Part shown: positions 9,195-17,012 of the stretch, one piece after another
Numbering within the stretch: the stretch's first letter is position 1
Layout: the number at the start of each line of letters is the position of its first letter
Origin: CAVQYV01 sp963718295 [NCBI: uncultured Methylomirabilota bacterium]
GTDB taxonomy: Bacteria; Methylomirabilota; Methylomirabilia; CAVQYV01
Reading direction: 5' to 3'
Length of the DNA stretch: 64,000 nt
NCBI GenBank assembly: GCA_963718295.1
Contig: CAVQYV010000011.1
Span: 186,001 to 250,000, forward strand
Notes under the pieces: model-generated
Databases searched by the model: none
The model's input: only the letters and a program-made list of their open reading frames with translations
What the model was told of the DNA's origin: nothing
Made by a program: the position numbers and the translations under genes

Positions 9195-9784
9195 TGACCG
9201 CCCTTGGTCTTGCCAGGTTTTTCCTCTTCCGTCTTACCCGGCCCGAATAGGCCCTCAGGGGAAAGGGATTTCCCTTTTCCCTTGTTGGGATAAAAAACAG
9301 AGGTGACCCGCTCTTTGCCGCCTCCTTCCACAATGCTCCGATCTTCCTTGCGAAGGAGGGTCATCTTGGTACCTGCGATCACATTGTCGCCCTGCCAAAC
9401 TTTGGGATTCCCGGTGAGGATCAATATATCCTGATCGTTCAAGTAGACCGCTTTGTCTGCTGTCGCCGACTTATCCGCATCCAAGACCCGAACCGACCCC
9501 TCCGCCGTGATCTTCTGAATCTCCTCCATCTTCTCGTCGAATAGGAATTCGATTTTTCGAGCGTAGATGGTGAGATTCTCTTTCTTCACCACGACATTGT
9601 CCAAGTAGTTGACCGTGCGAAGCTTTCGATTGGCCTCCAATCGATCGGCGGTTATCGTAATCGGCTTAGGGGCTTCCTCCTTTTTCTTTTCCTCCTCTCC
9701 CCCAGCTACTCCGATGAGAGATAACGTCAGGCACAACGAAAGCATCAAGCAGCAGCTTTTCCTTCTCATCGTGTCTCTCCCCAC
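9191..9784 (-). CDS. lptA: Periplasmic LPS transport protein LptA
   Basis: Bridge protein carrying lipopolysaccharide across the periplasm. 197 residues: a signal peptide (about 1-30, with a hydrophobic run LMLSLCLTLSLIGVAG), a lysine/glutamate-rich linker, then the OstA-like beta-jellyroll (ITITADRLEANRKLRTVNYL onwards). The C-terminus is lysine-rich. It overlaps lptC upstream by 19 bp and lptB downstream by 4 bp, giving a tight operon. Confidence 0.92.
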   Translation of the reverse strand: MGRDTMRRKSCCLMLSLCLTLSLIGVAGGEEEKKKEEAPKPITITADRLEANRKLRTVNYLDNVVVKKENLTIYARKIEFLFDEKMEEIQKITAEGSVRVLDADKSATADKAVYLNDQDILILTGNPKVWQGDNVIAGTKMTLLRKEDRSIVEGGGKERVTSVFYPNKGKGKSLSPEGLFGPGKTEEEKPGKTKGGQ

Positions 9785-10368
9785 CCCAACTTACGGAGTG
9801 ACTTACCGGATCCCTCAAAGCTCGATTGCACATTGGACAGAATTCTTATCTCCTCCAATGCAAGATCAGCTTCCAGTCCCAGTCCTCGAATGAGCAAGCC
9901 CTCCTGTTTGAGGGTCACCTCTTTATCGGCAAGCAGTTGCCTCTTTTGCGGGGACCAATGAACCGAATCAGTCCACATCGTAACGCCCTCGCGAGATTGG
10001 GCCATCAGATTCCCCCGCAGATCGACCTCCTGAGTCTGATTATCGATCTCTGCCTCATCGGCATAACAGGTCAAGACATGATCATCTTTATGGAGCAACA
10101 ACTTAATTTGTTTCTCCGATTTGGAAATGCGAGTCAGGTGTTCTGCCTCGAAGAGCTCTATTCGGTCGGCACTGGCCTCCCACACGCGTCGATCACCCTG
10201 CATCTCCACAAAATGGACATCTCGGAGCCTCGAATCAGGGGCTTCCCGAACAGATGTTCGAGAGGGGGACACAGTACCGCTGTCCGGCCTCAAAATGAAG
10301 AGTGTCAGCCCCAAGAGGACGAGGAGGAGCGAAAGTAAAACGATGTAGAGCCGAGCCTGGCCTTTCAT
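9766..10368 (-). CDS. lptC: LPS export protein LptC
   Basis: Bitopic inner-membrane partner of LptB2FG. I place the start at the ATG at 10368 (MKGQARLYIVLLSLLLVLLG), which puts the single membrane helix at the very N-terminus as expected for LptC and gives 200 residues. A longer frame opens at 10482 but its extra 38 residues look non-native. The periplasmic part shows the LptC pattern (ADEAEIDNQTQEVDLRGNL). First gene of the lptC-lptA-lptB row; kdsC and kdsD, often adjacent, are absent. Confidence 0.88.
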   Translation of the reverse strand: MKGQARLYIVLLSLLLVLLGLTLFILRPDSGTVSPSRTSVREAPDSRLRDVHFVEMQGDRRVWEASADRIELFEAEHLTRISKSEKQIKLLLHKDDHVLTCYADEAEIDNQTQEVDLRGNLMAQSREGVTMWTDSVHWSPQKRQLLADKEVTLKQEGLLIRGLGLEADLALEEIRILSNVQSSFEGSGKSLRKLGWGETR

Positions 10369-10921
10369 ATCCCCTGGTGCGATCACCTCAAGGACCACCA
10401 AGATGAAAGGAGATGAAATCGATCGGGGGATGACCCAGGGGGGACGACTCTGATTCCCAACGCAGACATCCATACGCATCATTTGGCCTTGAAGCTACAA
10501 TATCATGCGGCCATTTACAAGGTTTTTTTGGAATTGGCTCCGCCTGACTCCGGATTCAGCGGGGAGCAAATTGTTTGCAGGAAGGTTCCAGCTTTCTCCC
10601 GCGTAAGCGGACAGAACGTTTACAGCCCTGCTCCGCGGTCAAAGAGCTTCGCAATCTATGTTGACAAACCATCGGCAGAGGTTTAACATGCCCCATACAT
10701 AAGGGTTCTGACACCCACGAGACGAGAAGGCGGGGACTGCAAGGACCCACGAATCCGCAAGATAAATTGGACAACTCATCTCACTCCGTTTTGAAGACAT
10801 AGCACGAAGAGCCGTTTGACCGAAAGGTGCCCAGATGTCCCACCCTGTGGACGCGGACGTTCACATCAGGACTTTCGGGATTTCAGAGTTAAACGGAACA
10901 CCACCAAGAGGAGGACCCACA
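10369..10921. other. Divergent intergenic region between lptC and the DUF4388 gene
   Basis: About 550 bp without a convincing gene. The right half holds a strong plus-strand promoter (10661-10689) and a leader of about 225 nt before the GTG start at 10922. No matching minus-strand promoter for lptC was recognised, and no RNA gene or riboswitch fold was recognised. Confidence 0.5.
10661..10689 (+). promoter_or_regulatory. Sigma-70 promoter of the DUF4388 gene
   Basis: Perfect -35 TTGACA at 10661-10666, a 17-bp spacer, and -10 TAACAT at 10684-10689. It predicts a start near 10696 and a long 5' leader. Confidence 0.65.
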
Positions 10922-12610
10922 GTGCAAGCCGGAAATCTCAAAAAGATCGGGTTACCGAAGCTCCTCAATACCATTGGACAGGAAAAGAAGAGTGGCATCC
11001 TTTTCATTCGGAGCCAGAGGGGGATTGGGTCCATCGCCTTCGAAAACGGCATGATCACCCAAGCGGAATCCCCCATTATGCCGCGCCGAATTGGAAGGAT
11101 TCTGATTGAGACCGGGGCCTTGACGGAAAAACAACTTCAACAGGCCCTGAAAACCCAGGAGGAGGAAGGGAAGAAACGGCCCCTGGGGGAGATCCTGATC
11201 CGCCTGGGATTTATCGACGGCCTGAAGCTTCAGGAGATCATCCGACTCCAACTCATCGATTCGATCCACAGCATGCTGGATTGGCGGGACGCCATGTTCC
11301 GTTTCGATACCCAAGAAGTCTCTGCCGGGCACGACATCCTACTCAGCCCTCGGGACCTCCTGGTCGAGGCAGCCGACCACGCCGTGGGTCTGGTGCGGGA
11401 GAAAGCCTCCGTTAAGGCTGAGGCGCCTCTTGACTTTCTGCCCTCCCCCGCCCCGGAAACCCGAGTGCAGGATAAGTCGGAAAAGCTGCGGGAAGAGATC
11501 CATTCCATGATCAACCGGGTCACCGATAGGCTCAGGGCGATGGAACCCAAGCAGGCGGTGGTGCTGGTGGAAGACGAGACTCTTCTCCGAACCATCTTCA
11601 AGGATAAATTGGAGGACTTTGGGTTTATGGTGTGTGGCGTAGATTCGGCCCAGTCGGCCATCTCGGAGATTGAAAGGCTGGATACGGACGGATACTTCTC
11701 AGTGGTGGTGACGGACCTCGTCCTTCCTACGCTGAGCGGAAAGGGCGTCCTGGGAGGCCTGGAATTGGTGGAGTATCTGCGAAACAACTATCCCCACATC
11801 CCCATCATCATGACCACCGCCTATCCCGATGTGAATCTGCGGCGGAAGTCCTTGTTTCTGGGGGTCTCGCACTATCTCCATAAGCCCGATCCCCGCCAGA
11901 TTACCTTGGGCGAGTTGGAAAACCAGATGAGCCTATTCATTGAGGAGCTCAGCTTTTACATCGACAACCTCCTCCAGCGACGAGAGATCTCCTTCGAGAA
12001 GGAACATCTCGGTATTATTCGCGAAGAACTGGTCTCGGAGCTGCTCCAGGCCAAAATGGAGTTGAAGGAGGTGGGGGAGGAAGTAGAGAAGGATGCCTGG
12101 GATCTCAGTTTTCTCCGCAATACCAGCGATCTGATCCTCAAAGATAAGAAGATCAGCAATGTCGCAGATACCATGCTCGACTTCGCCTCCAAGAACCTGG
12201 ACCGCGCTGCCCTTTTCTTCGTAAGGAAGGATGAGATCGCCGGATATCGGGCCGTCGATCGTACCCAGAAAAATGGAAACATGGCTGAGAAGATCCTTAG
12301 CATCAAATTCTCGCCGGCGGAACTCAGCCTCTTCCGGGAGGTCATCTCGGGAAAGCAGGCCTTCTGGGGCAAAGCCCCCGAAGGCCCCGATGCTGAGATC
12401 CTGCTGAAACGCGTGGGAGGCTTTGCACCCAAACAGGTCATCGCCATCCCCATCATCGTTCAGCAAATCGTGGTCGCCATCCTTTACGGGGATGTGGGCC
12501 CCACCTCGCCCCCCTGTCGAAATATCGATGCCCTGATGATCCTGGCGAACCTCGCCTCCTTCGCTTTGGAGATCTCCCGTCTCACGAGCATCATCTATCA
12601 AAAGAAGTGA
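10922..12610 (+). CDS. DUF4388 / response regulator / GAF-like signalling protein
   Basis: A 562-residue cytosolic signalling protein. Residues 3 to about 125 are a DUF4388 (PatA N-terminal-like) module, starting GNLKKIGLPKLLNTIG, with a GspE-N-like helical stretch. Residues about 212-325 are a receiver domain (VVLVEDETLL), phospho-acceptor D265 in VVTDLVLP and lysine K321 in YLHKPD. The rest is a GAF-like domain of unknown ligand. The GTG at 10922 is chosen because AAGAGGAGG lies 7 bp before it; an ATG frame from 10835 lacks such a site. No DNA-binding output is visible, so it may act through protein contacts. Convergent with livF. Confidence 0.8.
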   Translation: MQAGNLKKIGLPKLLNTIGQEKKSGILFIRSQRGIGSIAFENGMITQAESPIMPRRIGRILIETGALTEKQLQQALKTQEEEGKKRPLGEILIRLGFIDGLKLQEIIRLQLIDSIHSMLDWRDAMFRFDTQEVSAGHDILLSPRDLLVEAADHAVGLVREKASVKAEAPLDFLPSPAPETRVQDKSEKLREEIHSMINRVTDRLRAMEPKQAVVLVEDETLLRTIFKDKLEDFGFMVCGVDSAQSAISEIERLDTDGYFSVVVTDLVLPTLSGKGVLGGLELVEYLRNNYPHIPIIMTTAYPDVNLRRKSLFLGVSHYLHKPDPRQITLGELENQMSLFIEELSFYIDNLLQRREISFEKEHLGIIREELVSELLQAKMELKEVGEEVEKDAWDLSFLRNTSDLILKDKKISNVADTMLDFASKNLDRAALFFVRKDEIAGYRAVDRTQKNGNMAEKILSIKFSPAELSLFREVISGKQAFWGKAPEGPDAEILLKRVGGFAPKQVIAIPIIVQQIVVAILYGDVGPTSPPCRNIDALMILANLASFALEISRLTSIIYQKK

Positions 12611-12720
12611 GTGAGCCTGTTGTACGGGTCCAATCCCGGTCACCATCCAAGACCCATCCGCTGACCCAACCTGACGGATCGCGACGCCAGAAGTCTCCGG
12701 TTTGAGTGAACTAACTCCGG

Positions 12721-13449
12721 CTAACTCCCCATCTCCAGATACTTCTCCTGGATCTCACGATGGGCCTTTAGCTCCTCGCCCGTTCCCGCGAAGCCGATGT
12801 GCCCCTTCCCCATCACATAAACACGGGTCGCCAACGACGTGGCCACCTTCAGATTTCGCTCCACCAGCAAGATGGAGACGCCCGACCGGTTGATCTCGGA
12901 GAGGATGTTCCACACCTCCTTCGCCATCAGGGGGGCCAGACCTTCGGTCGGCTCGTCCACCAGGAGCAGCTCCGGATTCCCCATGAGGGTCCGGCCGATG
13001 GCCAGCATCTGCTGCTCCCCCACCGAAAGATGGCTCCCTTGGTGATGCATCCTTTCCCTCAGCATGGGGAAGTGGGAGAAGATCCTCTCCAGGTCCCAAC
13101 CATTCTGGTTTTCCGCAACCGACATCCCCAGGGCTTTGATCCCCATACGCAGATTGTCCAGCACCGTCAGGTGGGGAAAAATGCGGCGCTCCTCCGGCAC
13201 GTACCCGATGCCCGCCCGCGCCACTCGATGCGGGGGATATCCGGTCACGTCTCTCCCCTTGACCATCACCGACCCCGACCTGGGCTTCAGCAGGCCCATG
13301 ATGGCCTTCAGAGTGGTGCTCTTGCCCATGCCGTTCCGCCCCAGCAGGCCGACGATCTCGCCCTCCTCCACCCCCAAGGAGATGCCCTGGAGCACATGGC
13401 TGGTCCCGTAGCACGCGTGGAGATCCTTGACCGCCAGGAGCACCCTCAA
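12721..13449 (-). CDS. livF: Branched-chain amino-acid ABC transporter ATPase LivF
   Basis: Second ATPase of the HAAT importer, 242 residues. Walker A GRNGMGKST (37-45), signature LSVGEQQML and Walker B LLLVDEPTEGLAP are typical of LivF. Its ATG overlaps the livG stop by four bases. It is the last gene of livH-M-G-F. The true substrate of the system is unknown; HAAT systems import leucine-type amino acids, amides, urea or aromatic acids. Confidence 0.93.
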   Translation of the reverse strand: MRVLLAVKDLHACYGTSHVLQGISLGVEEGEIVGLLGRNGMGKSTTLKAIMGLLKPRSGSVMVKGRDVTGYPPHRVARAGIGYVPEERRIFPHLTVLDNLRMGIKALGMSVAENQNGWDLERIFSHFPMLRERMHHQGSHLSVGEQQMLAIGRTLMGNPELLLVDEPTEGLAPLMAKEVWNILSEINRSGVSILLVERNLKVATSLATRVYVMGKGHIGFAGTGEELKAHREIQEKYLEMGS

Positions 13450-14207
13450 GCCTCCATATCGCCTAAATAGGCATCCCGGACGGCGCGGTTCTCCTTGATC
13501 TCCTGGGGAGAACCGGTGGCCAGCACCTCGCCCCGGTGAAGGACCGTGATGCGGTCCGCCAGGGAGAAGACAACGTCCATGTCATGCTCGATGATCACCA
13601 CACTCTTGCCCTCGGTCAACTGCCGGATCAATTCCACCACCCGATGGGTCTCCTCCCGGGACATCCCTGCGGTGGGCTCATCCAGCAGGATCAGATCGGG
13701 CTGAATCGCCATGGCCATGCTGACCTCCAGGGAGCGCTGTTTTCCGTAGGAGAGGATGCCGGCCAGGACATCCCGCTCCTCCCCCAAGTCCACCCTCCCC
13801 AGGACTCCCTCTGTCTCCTCGGTGATGGATTGCATCTTGTCCAGCGGCTGATACAGGTTGAACCGAATCCCGCGGCGCGAGAGGACGGCCAGCCGGATGT
13901 TTTGGAAAGCCGTCAGTCGAGGGAAGGTGCTGGTGATCTGAAATGAGCGACCCAGGCCTTCTCGGGCCAGCTGGCAGGGCTTGACCCCGGTGATGTCTTG
14001 GCCCTTGTAGAAAACCCGTCCCCGGCTGGGCCGATAGGTGCCGGTGATGACATTGAAGAGGGTGGTCTTGCCGGCCCCATTGGGACCGATGATCGCATGC
14101 CGCTCCCCTTCCCTCACCTCCAGATTGACACCGGAGAGGACGACCAATCCCTGGAAATCGTGGGTGAGGTCCCGGGTCTCCAGGATATAGATATTCGACC
14201 CCTTCAC
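13446..14207 (-). CDS. livG: Branched-chain amino-acid ABC transporter ATPase LivG
   Basis: First ATPase of the HAAT importer. I choose the GTG at 14207, which forms a GTGA overlap with the livM stop and gives 253 residues starting VKGSNIYILETRDL; a longer frame from 14258 would overlap livM by 55 bp. Walker A GPNGAGKTT is at 41-49, Walker B is LILLDEPTAGM, and the LivG-type GLGRSFQITSTFP is present. The usual LSGG signature reads LSYGKQR, as in many LivG proteins. Coupled on both sides by four-base overlaps. Confidence 0.92.
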   Translation of the reverse strand: MKGSNIYILETRDLTHDFQGLVVLSGVNLEVREGERHAIIGPNGAGKTTLFNVITGTYRPSRGRVFYKGQDITGVKPCQLAREGLGRSFQITSTFPRLTAFQNIRLAVLSRRGIRFNLYQPLDKMQSITEETEGVLGRVDLGEERDVLAGILSYGKQRSLEVSMAMAIQPDLILLDEPTAGMSREETHRVVELIRQLTEGKSVVIIEHDMDVVFSLADRITVLHRGEVLATGSPQEIKENRAVRDAYLGDMEA

Positions 14208-15208
14208 CAGGCTCTCTCCGCCGGGCACCCGGAGGGCCTTTCCCGTCCCCGGGACCACTTCTCACGGGCAGCGCGATAGATCCCCACCACTCCTCCCGGG
14301 GCGAACATCACCATGGCGATGAAGACCAGGCCAGTGATCAGGTCCACATGCTGTACGTACCGGGAGGTGAGCTCATACAGGCCATGGATCATTCCGGAGC
14401 CCAGGATCGGGCCGAAGAAGCTCCCCAGGCCGCCCACATAGGCCATGACGATCGGATTGAAGGAGGTGAAGATCGAGAGGACGCCATCTGCGGAGACCAA
14501 ATTATGCAGGAGGGCGTAGATCGAACCCGCGAGTCCGGCAAAGGCTCCGGAGATGATCAAGAGCGCCGCCTTGGTGTGAGGAATTTTGAAGCCCAAATAG
14601 TCGACGCGGCGGGGGTTGTCGCGGATGCCCACCAGGACGCTTCCCAAAGGAGTCCTGGTGAAAAACCACATGCCCCCTATGCTCAGTAAGAGGATGGCCA
14701 TGGCGAAATAATAGAAGTGCTGGGGAACGGTCATATCCACCGTGAGGATTCCTGGGACGCGGAGCGGGGGGATGGGATAGCCTCCGATCCCATCCTCTCC
14801 CCGGGTGATGTCCCGATACTTCAGGCAAAAAACGTAGAGCAGCTGCCCGAAGGCCAGGGTGAGCATGGCAAAGGCGGTCCCGCTGACCCGCACCAGGAAG
14901 GGACTGAGAAGGAGGGCCAACAGGGCCCCCGTCAAGCCGCCCAGGCCTACGACCATCAACAAGGGAAGGCTGGGGACGTGGGTCAGGGCGAGGGCCGCAG
15001 CATAGGCCCCCACCCCGAAGAACATGGCATGCCCGAAGCTGAGGAGCCCCGCGTAGCCCAAGAGCAGATTGAGACTGACGGCGAAGGTGGCGTCAATGGC
15101 AAACTGCACCACCTGATTGATATGGGTGATGCCCAGGACCTGCGGGAGGAGGATCAGGAAGATCATCCCTGCGCCCCCTCCGAGCCATCGCTTCCCCCTG
15201 GGGCTCAT
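14204..15208 (-). CDS. livM: Branched-chain amino-acid ABC transporter permease LivM
   Basis: Inner-membrane permease, 334 residues, with about nine hydrophobic helices and the LivM motifs LLLGYAGLLSFGHAMFFGVG and GGLGSFFGPILGS. The start is the ATG at 15208 (MSPRGKRWLGGG), overlapping the livH stop as ATGA. The open frame extends upstream to 15886, but that part is antisense-like, glycine/proline-rich and not part of the protein. Confidence 0.92.
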   Translation of the reverse strand: MSPRGKRWLGGGAGMIFLILLPQVLGITHINQVVQFAIDATFAVSLNLLLGYAGLLSFGHAMFFGVGAYAAALALTHVPSLPLLMVVGLGGLTGALLALLLSPFLVRVSGTAFAMLTLAFGQLLYVFCLKYRDITRGEDGIGGYPIPPLRVPGILTVDMTVPQHFYYFAMAILLLSIGGMWFFTRTPLGSVLVGIRDNPRRVDYLGFKIPHTKAALLIISGAFAGLAGSIYALLHNLVSADGVLSIFTSFNPIVMAYVGGLGSFFGPILGSGMIHGLYELTSRYVQHVDLITGLVFIAMVMFAPGGVVGIYRAAREKWSRGRERPSGCPAERAW

Positions 15209-16077
15209 TCTCGTTCTCCGAGCAGGCCGGTGGGCTTGAAGGTGAGGAAGACCGCCATGAAGGCGAACATCAGGACCGGTGCGAGATTGGGGATGAAATG
15301 GATGCCGAAGGCGTTCAATTCCCCCAGCATCAAAGACACCAGGAAGGCCCCGATCAGGCTGCCCAGGCCCCCCACGACCACCACCACGAAGGCATCCATG
15401 CCCATCTGATCGGCCATGCCGGGAAAGACCGTCAGGATCGGGGCCACGGCCACCCCCGCGACCCCGGCCAGCCAGGTACCGATCCCGAAGACCAGCATGA
15501 AGACCAGGGAGGTATTGACCCCCAGGGCATCCAGCATCTCGGCATCCGAGACTGCCGCCCGCACGATCTTGCCCAGGCGGGTGCGGAAGAGGATCAGGGC
15601 CATGAATCCCAGGATCGCAAATGACAAGACGATGATGAAGAGCCGATAGAGTGGATACTCCAGGCCGAAGAGGTGGATGAGGCCGTTCAGAGCAGCAGGG
15701 ATGGGAATCATCTGGCTTTCGGTCCCCCAGAAGACCTTCACCGACTCCAGGATCACCAGCATGATCCCCATGGTGAGGAGCAGCTCCGCGATGTGCCCCC
15801 GGGCATGGATCTTTCTCAGGAGGAGCCGCTCCGCCAGGATTCCCAGGATTCCGGTGGCTATGGGGGCCAGGGCCAGGGTGAGCCAAAAACTGCCGGTCAC
15901 CTGCAGGAGGCTATAGGAGAAATAGGCGGCCAGCATGAAGAAGGAGGCATGGGCCAGGTTCAGGATCCCCATCATCCCGAAGATCAGGGTGAGGCCGGAG
16001 GAGACCAGGAAGAGCAGCATCCCATAGGCCAGCCCATGGAGGGCCTGAGTGATGTACATCACGAGGGTGGGAGACAA
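15205..16077 (-). CDS. livH: Branched-chain amino-acid ABC transporter permease LivH
   Basis: Inner-membrane permease of the HAAT importer, 290 residues, with LivH motifs ALHGLAYGMLLFLVSSGLTL and GGLGSLIGAFLVSL. First of the four coupled genes livH-M-G-F. A substrate-binding gene normally precedes it; here a toxin-antitoxin module (16217-16831) and repeats intervene before a broken livK. Confidence 0.93.
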   Translation of the reverse strand: MSPTLVMYITQALHGLAYGMLLFLVSSGLTLIFGMMGILNLAHASFFMLAAYFSYSLLQVTGSFWLTLALAPIATGILGILAERLLLRKIHARGHIAELLLTMGIMLVILESVKVFWGTESQMIPIPAALNGLIHLFGLEYPLYRLFIIVLSFAILGFMALILFRTRLGKIVRAAVSDAEMLDALGVNTSLVFMLVFGIGTWLAGVAGVAVAPILTVFPGMADQMGMDAFVVVVVGGLGSLIGAFLVSLMLGELNAFGIHFIPNLAPVLMFAFMAVFLTFKPTGLLGERE

Positions 16078-16119
16078 TGGTCAACCTCCTGTAAAGAGAA
16101 GGGTTCCAGGGGTCCTAGG

Positions 16120-16150
16120 TCTGAGCCTGTCGAAGACTGAGGCATCGAAG
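16120..16150 (+). repeat. Dispersed repeat, CTGAGCC type, copy 1
   Basis: Begins TCTGAGCCTGTCGAAGACTG and runs 31 bp; a near-identical copy lies at 23480. The core CTGAGCCTGTCGAAG is familiar as a dispersed intergenic repeat in many bacterial genomes. It lies between livH and the PIN-toxin promoter. Confidence 0.7.
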
Positions 16151-16180
16151 AGTGACGGTTCGAGCAAATGCCGAAATAAC

Positions 16181-16209
16181 TTGACAACTAACCAAAAGAG
16201 TTGTACAAA
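16181..16209 (+). promoter_or_regulatory. Promoter of the PIN-toxin/Phd module
   Basis: TTGACA at 16181, 17-bp spacer, TACAAA at 16204-16209. An imperfect inverted repeat (TTGACAACT and AGTTGTACAA) spans the -35 and -10 boxes and could be the operator for autorepression. The toxin ATG is only 7 bp after the -10 box. Confidence 0.6.
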
Positions 16210-16216
16210 TCAAAAT

Positions 16217-16606
16217 ATGGAAATCGTTGCCGATGCAAGCGTATTCCTGGCAGTGGTCCTCAACGAGTCCGACCGCGAATGGGTCATAGACAAGACCAGC
16301 GGTGCAGCCATCGTTTCACCGGAAATATTGCCATACGAGATCGGTAATGCGCTCATCGCTATAATGAAGAAAGGTCGTCTTGACCGTAAAGAAGCTCTGC
16401 GAGCATTCGACATCTCACAAAAAATAGCCGTCAAGTTGGTTCCGGTAAGGATATCAGATGCAATGAAGATAGCGGGTCGGTTCAACCTGTACGCCTACGA
16501 TGCATATTACTTACAGTGCTGCATGGAAAACAAGCTCCCCTTGATCAGCCTCGACGACCGCATGTGCGAGGCGGCAGAGCACCTCGAGATCAAAGTAGTG
16601 AGGTAA
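16217..16606 (+). CDS. PIN-domain toxin (VapC-like)
   Basis: PIN-domain ribonuclease of 129 residues. The acidic site residues are D6 (VADASVF), E41 (ILPYEIGNAL), D95 (AYDAYYL) and D113/D114 (SLDDRM). VapC toxins cut tRNA or rRNA; the target here is unknown. The ATG at 16217 has no ribosome site and lies 7 bp after the -10 box, which predicts a leaderless mRNA. The downstream gene is a small Phd/YefM-like protein, so the usual antitoxin-first order is reversed. The TTG-initiated upstream extension in frame is unlikely to be translated because it overlaps the promoter. Confidence 0.85.
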   Translation: MEIVADASVFLAVVLNESDREWVIDKTSGAAIVSPEILPYEIGNALIAIMKKGRLDRKEALRAFDISQKIAVKLVPVRISDAMKIAGRFNLYAYDAYYLQCCMENKLPLISLDDRMCEAAEHLEIKVVR

Positions 16607-16609
16607 CCG

Positions 16610-16831
16610 ATGAAAATATATACCTACTCTCAGGCCAGGCAAAAACTGGCTACTGTCCTGGAAGAGTCAAAGAGAGAAGAAGTCGTTATTCGTCGGCGTG
16701 GTGGCGATATGTTCATCGTTGTTCCAAAGAAGTCTCGTCGCCGATCCCCCTTCGAGGTGTTGGGCTTGAAGAAAATGATAACCCGCCAGGATATTTTAGG
16801 GGCGATCCGCGAGTCCAGAGAACGTCCCTGA
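16610..16831 (+). CDS. Phd/YefM-family antitoxin
   Basis: A 73-residue protein starting MKIYTYSQARQKLATVLEES, the classic Phd/YefM N-terminal fold that dimerises and binds the operator. The C-terminal half (SPFEVLGLKKMITRQDILGA) would neutralise the partner PIN toxin. It starts 3 bp after the toxin stop; GAGG within the end of the toxin gene serves as ribosome site. Pairing with a PIN toxin is common in such modules. Confidence 0.8.
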   Translation: MKIYTYSQARQKLATVLEESKREEVVIRRRGGDMFIVVPKKSRRRSPFEVLGLKKMITRQDILGAIRESRERP

Positions 16832-16870
16832 CAAGTCCCCAAAACTCTGCCTCGAAGGGGACAGGGTCTC

Positions 16871-16900
16871 TTGATCTGGCCGTAGGCTCGGCCAGATCAA
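16871..16900. repeat. Perfect 11-bp inverted repeat
   Basis: TTGATCTGGCC and GGCCAGATCAA flank an 8-nt loop. No U-run follows on either strand, so it is not a standard terminator. Confidence 0.6.
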
Positions 16901-16910
16901 AAAGATAGCT

Positions 16911-16971
16911 CCTGTTGTTTCTCCGTGCCCTCTGTGTCTCTGCGGTGAATCCCACATCTTCGATTCTTCCC
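16911..16971 (+). repeat. Dispersed repeat, CAGAGACACAGAG type, copy 1
   Basis: Includes CCCTCTGTGTCTCTGCGGTG and matches 23651-23709 over nearly 60 bp with few mismatches. It lies between the antitoxin gene and the livK remnant. Confidence 0.65.
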
Positions 16972-17012
16972 TTCGAACCCTTGGTCTTCGATCCCTCAGA
17001 CCCTCTCATTTC

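Noticed and set aside
14204-15886. Open frame of 560 codons covering livM and more
   Set aside because: The upstream 226 codons are antisense-like, rich in Gly/Pro/His/Arg, and overlap livH; the true livM start is the ATG at 15208 that overlaps the livH stop.
16119-16175. TTCGAGC sequence suggesting a tRNA T-loop
   Set aside because: No acceptor stem or anticodon arm can be folded around it; it is part of the CTGAGCC repeat region.
16871-16905. Perfect hairpin as a terminator
   Set aside because: No U-run follows the stem on either strand.
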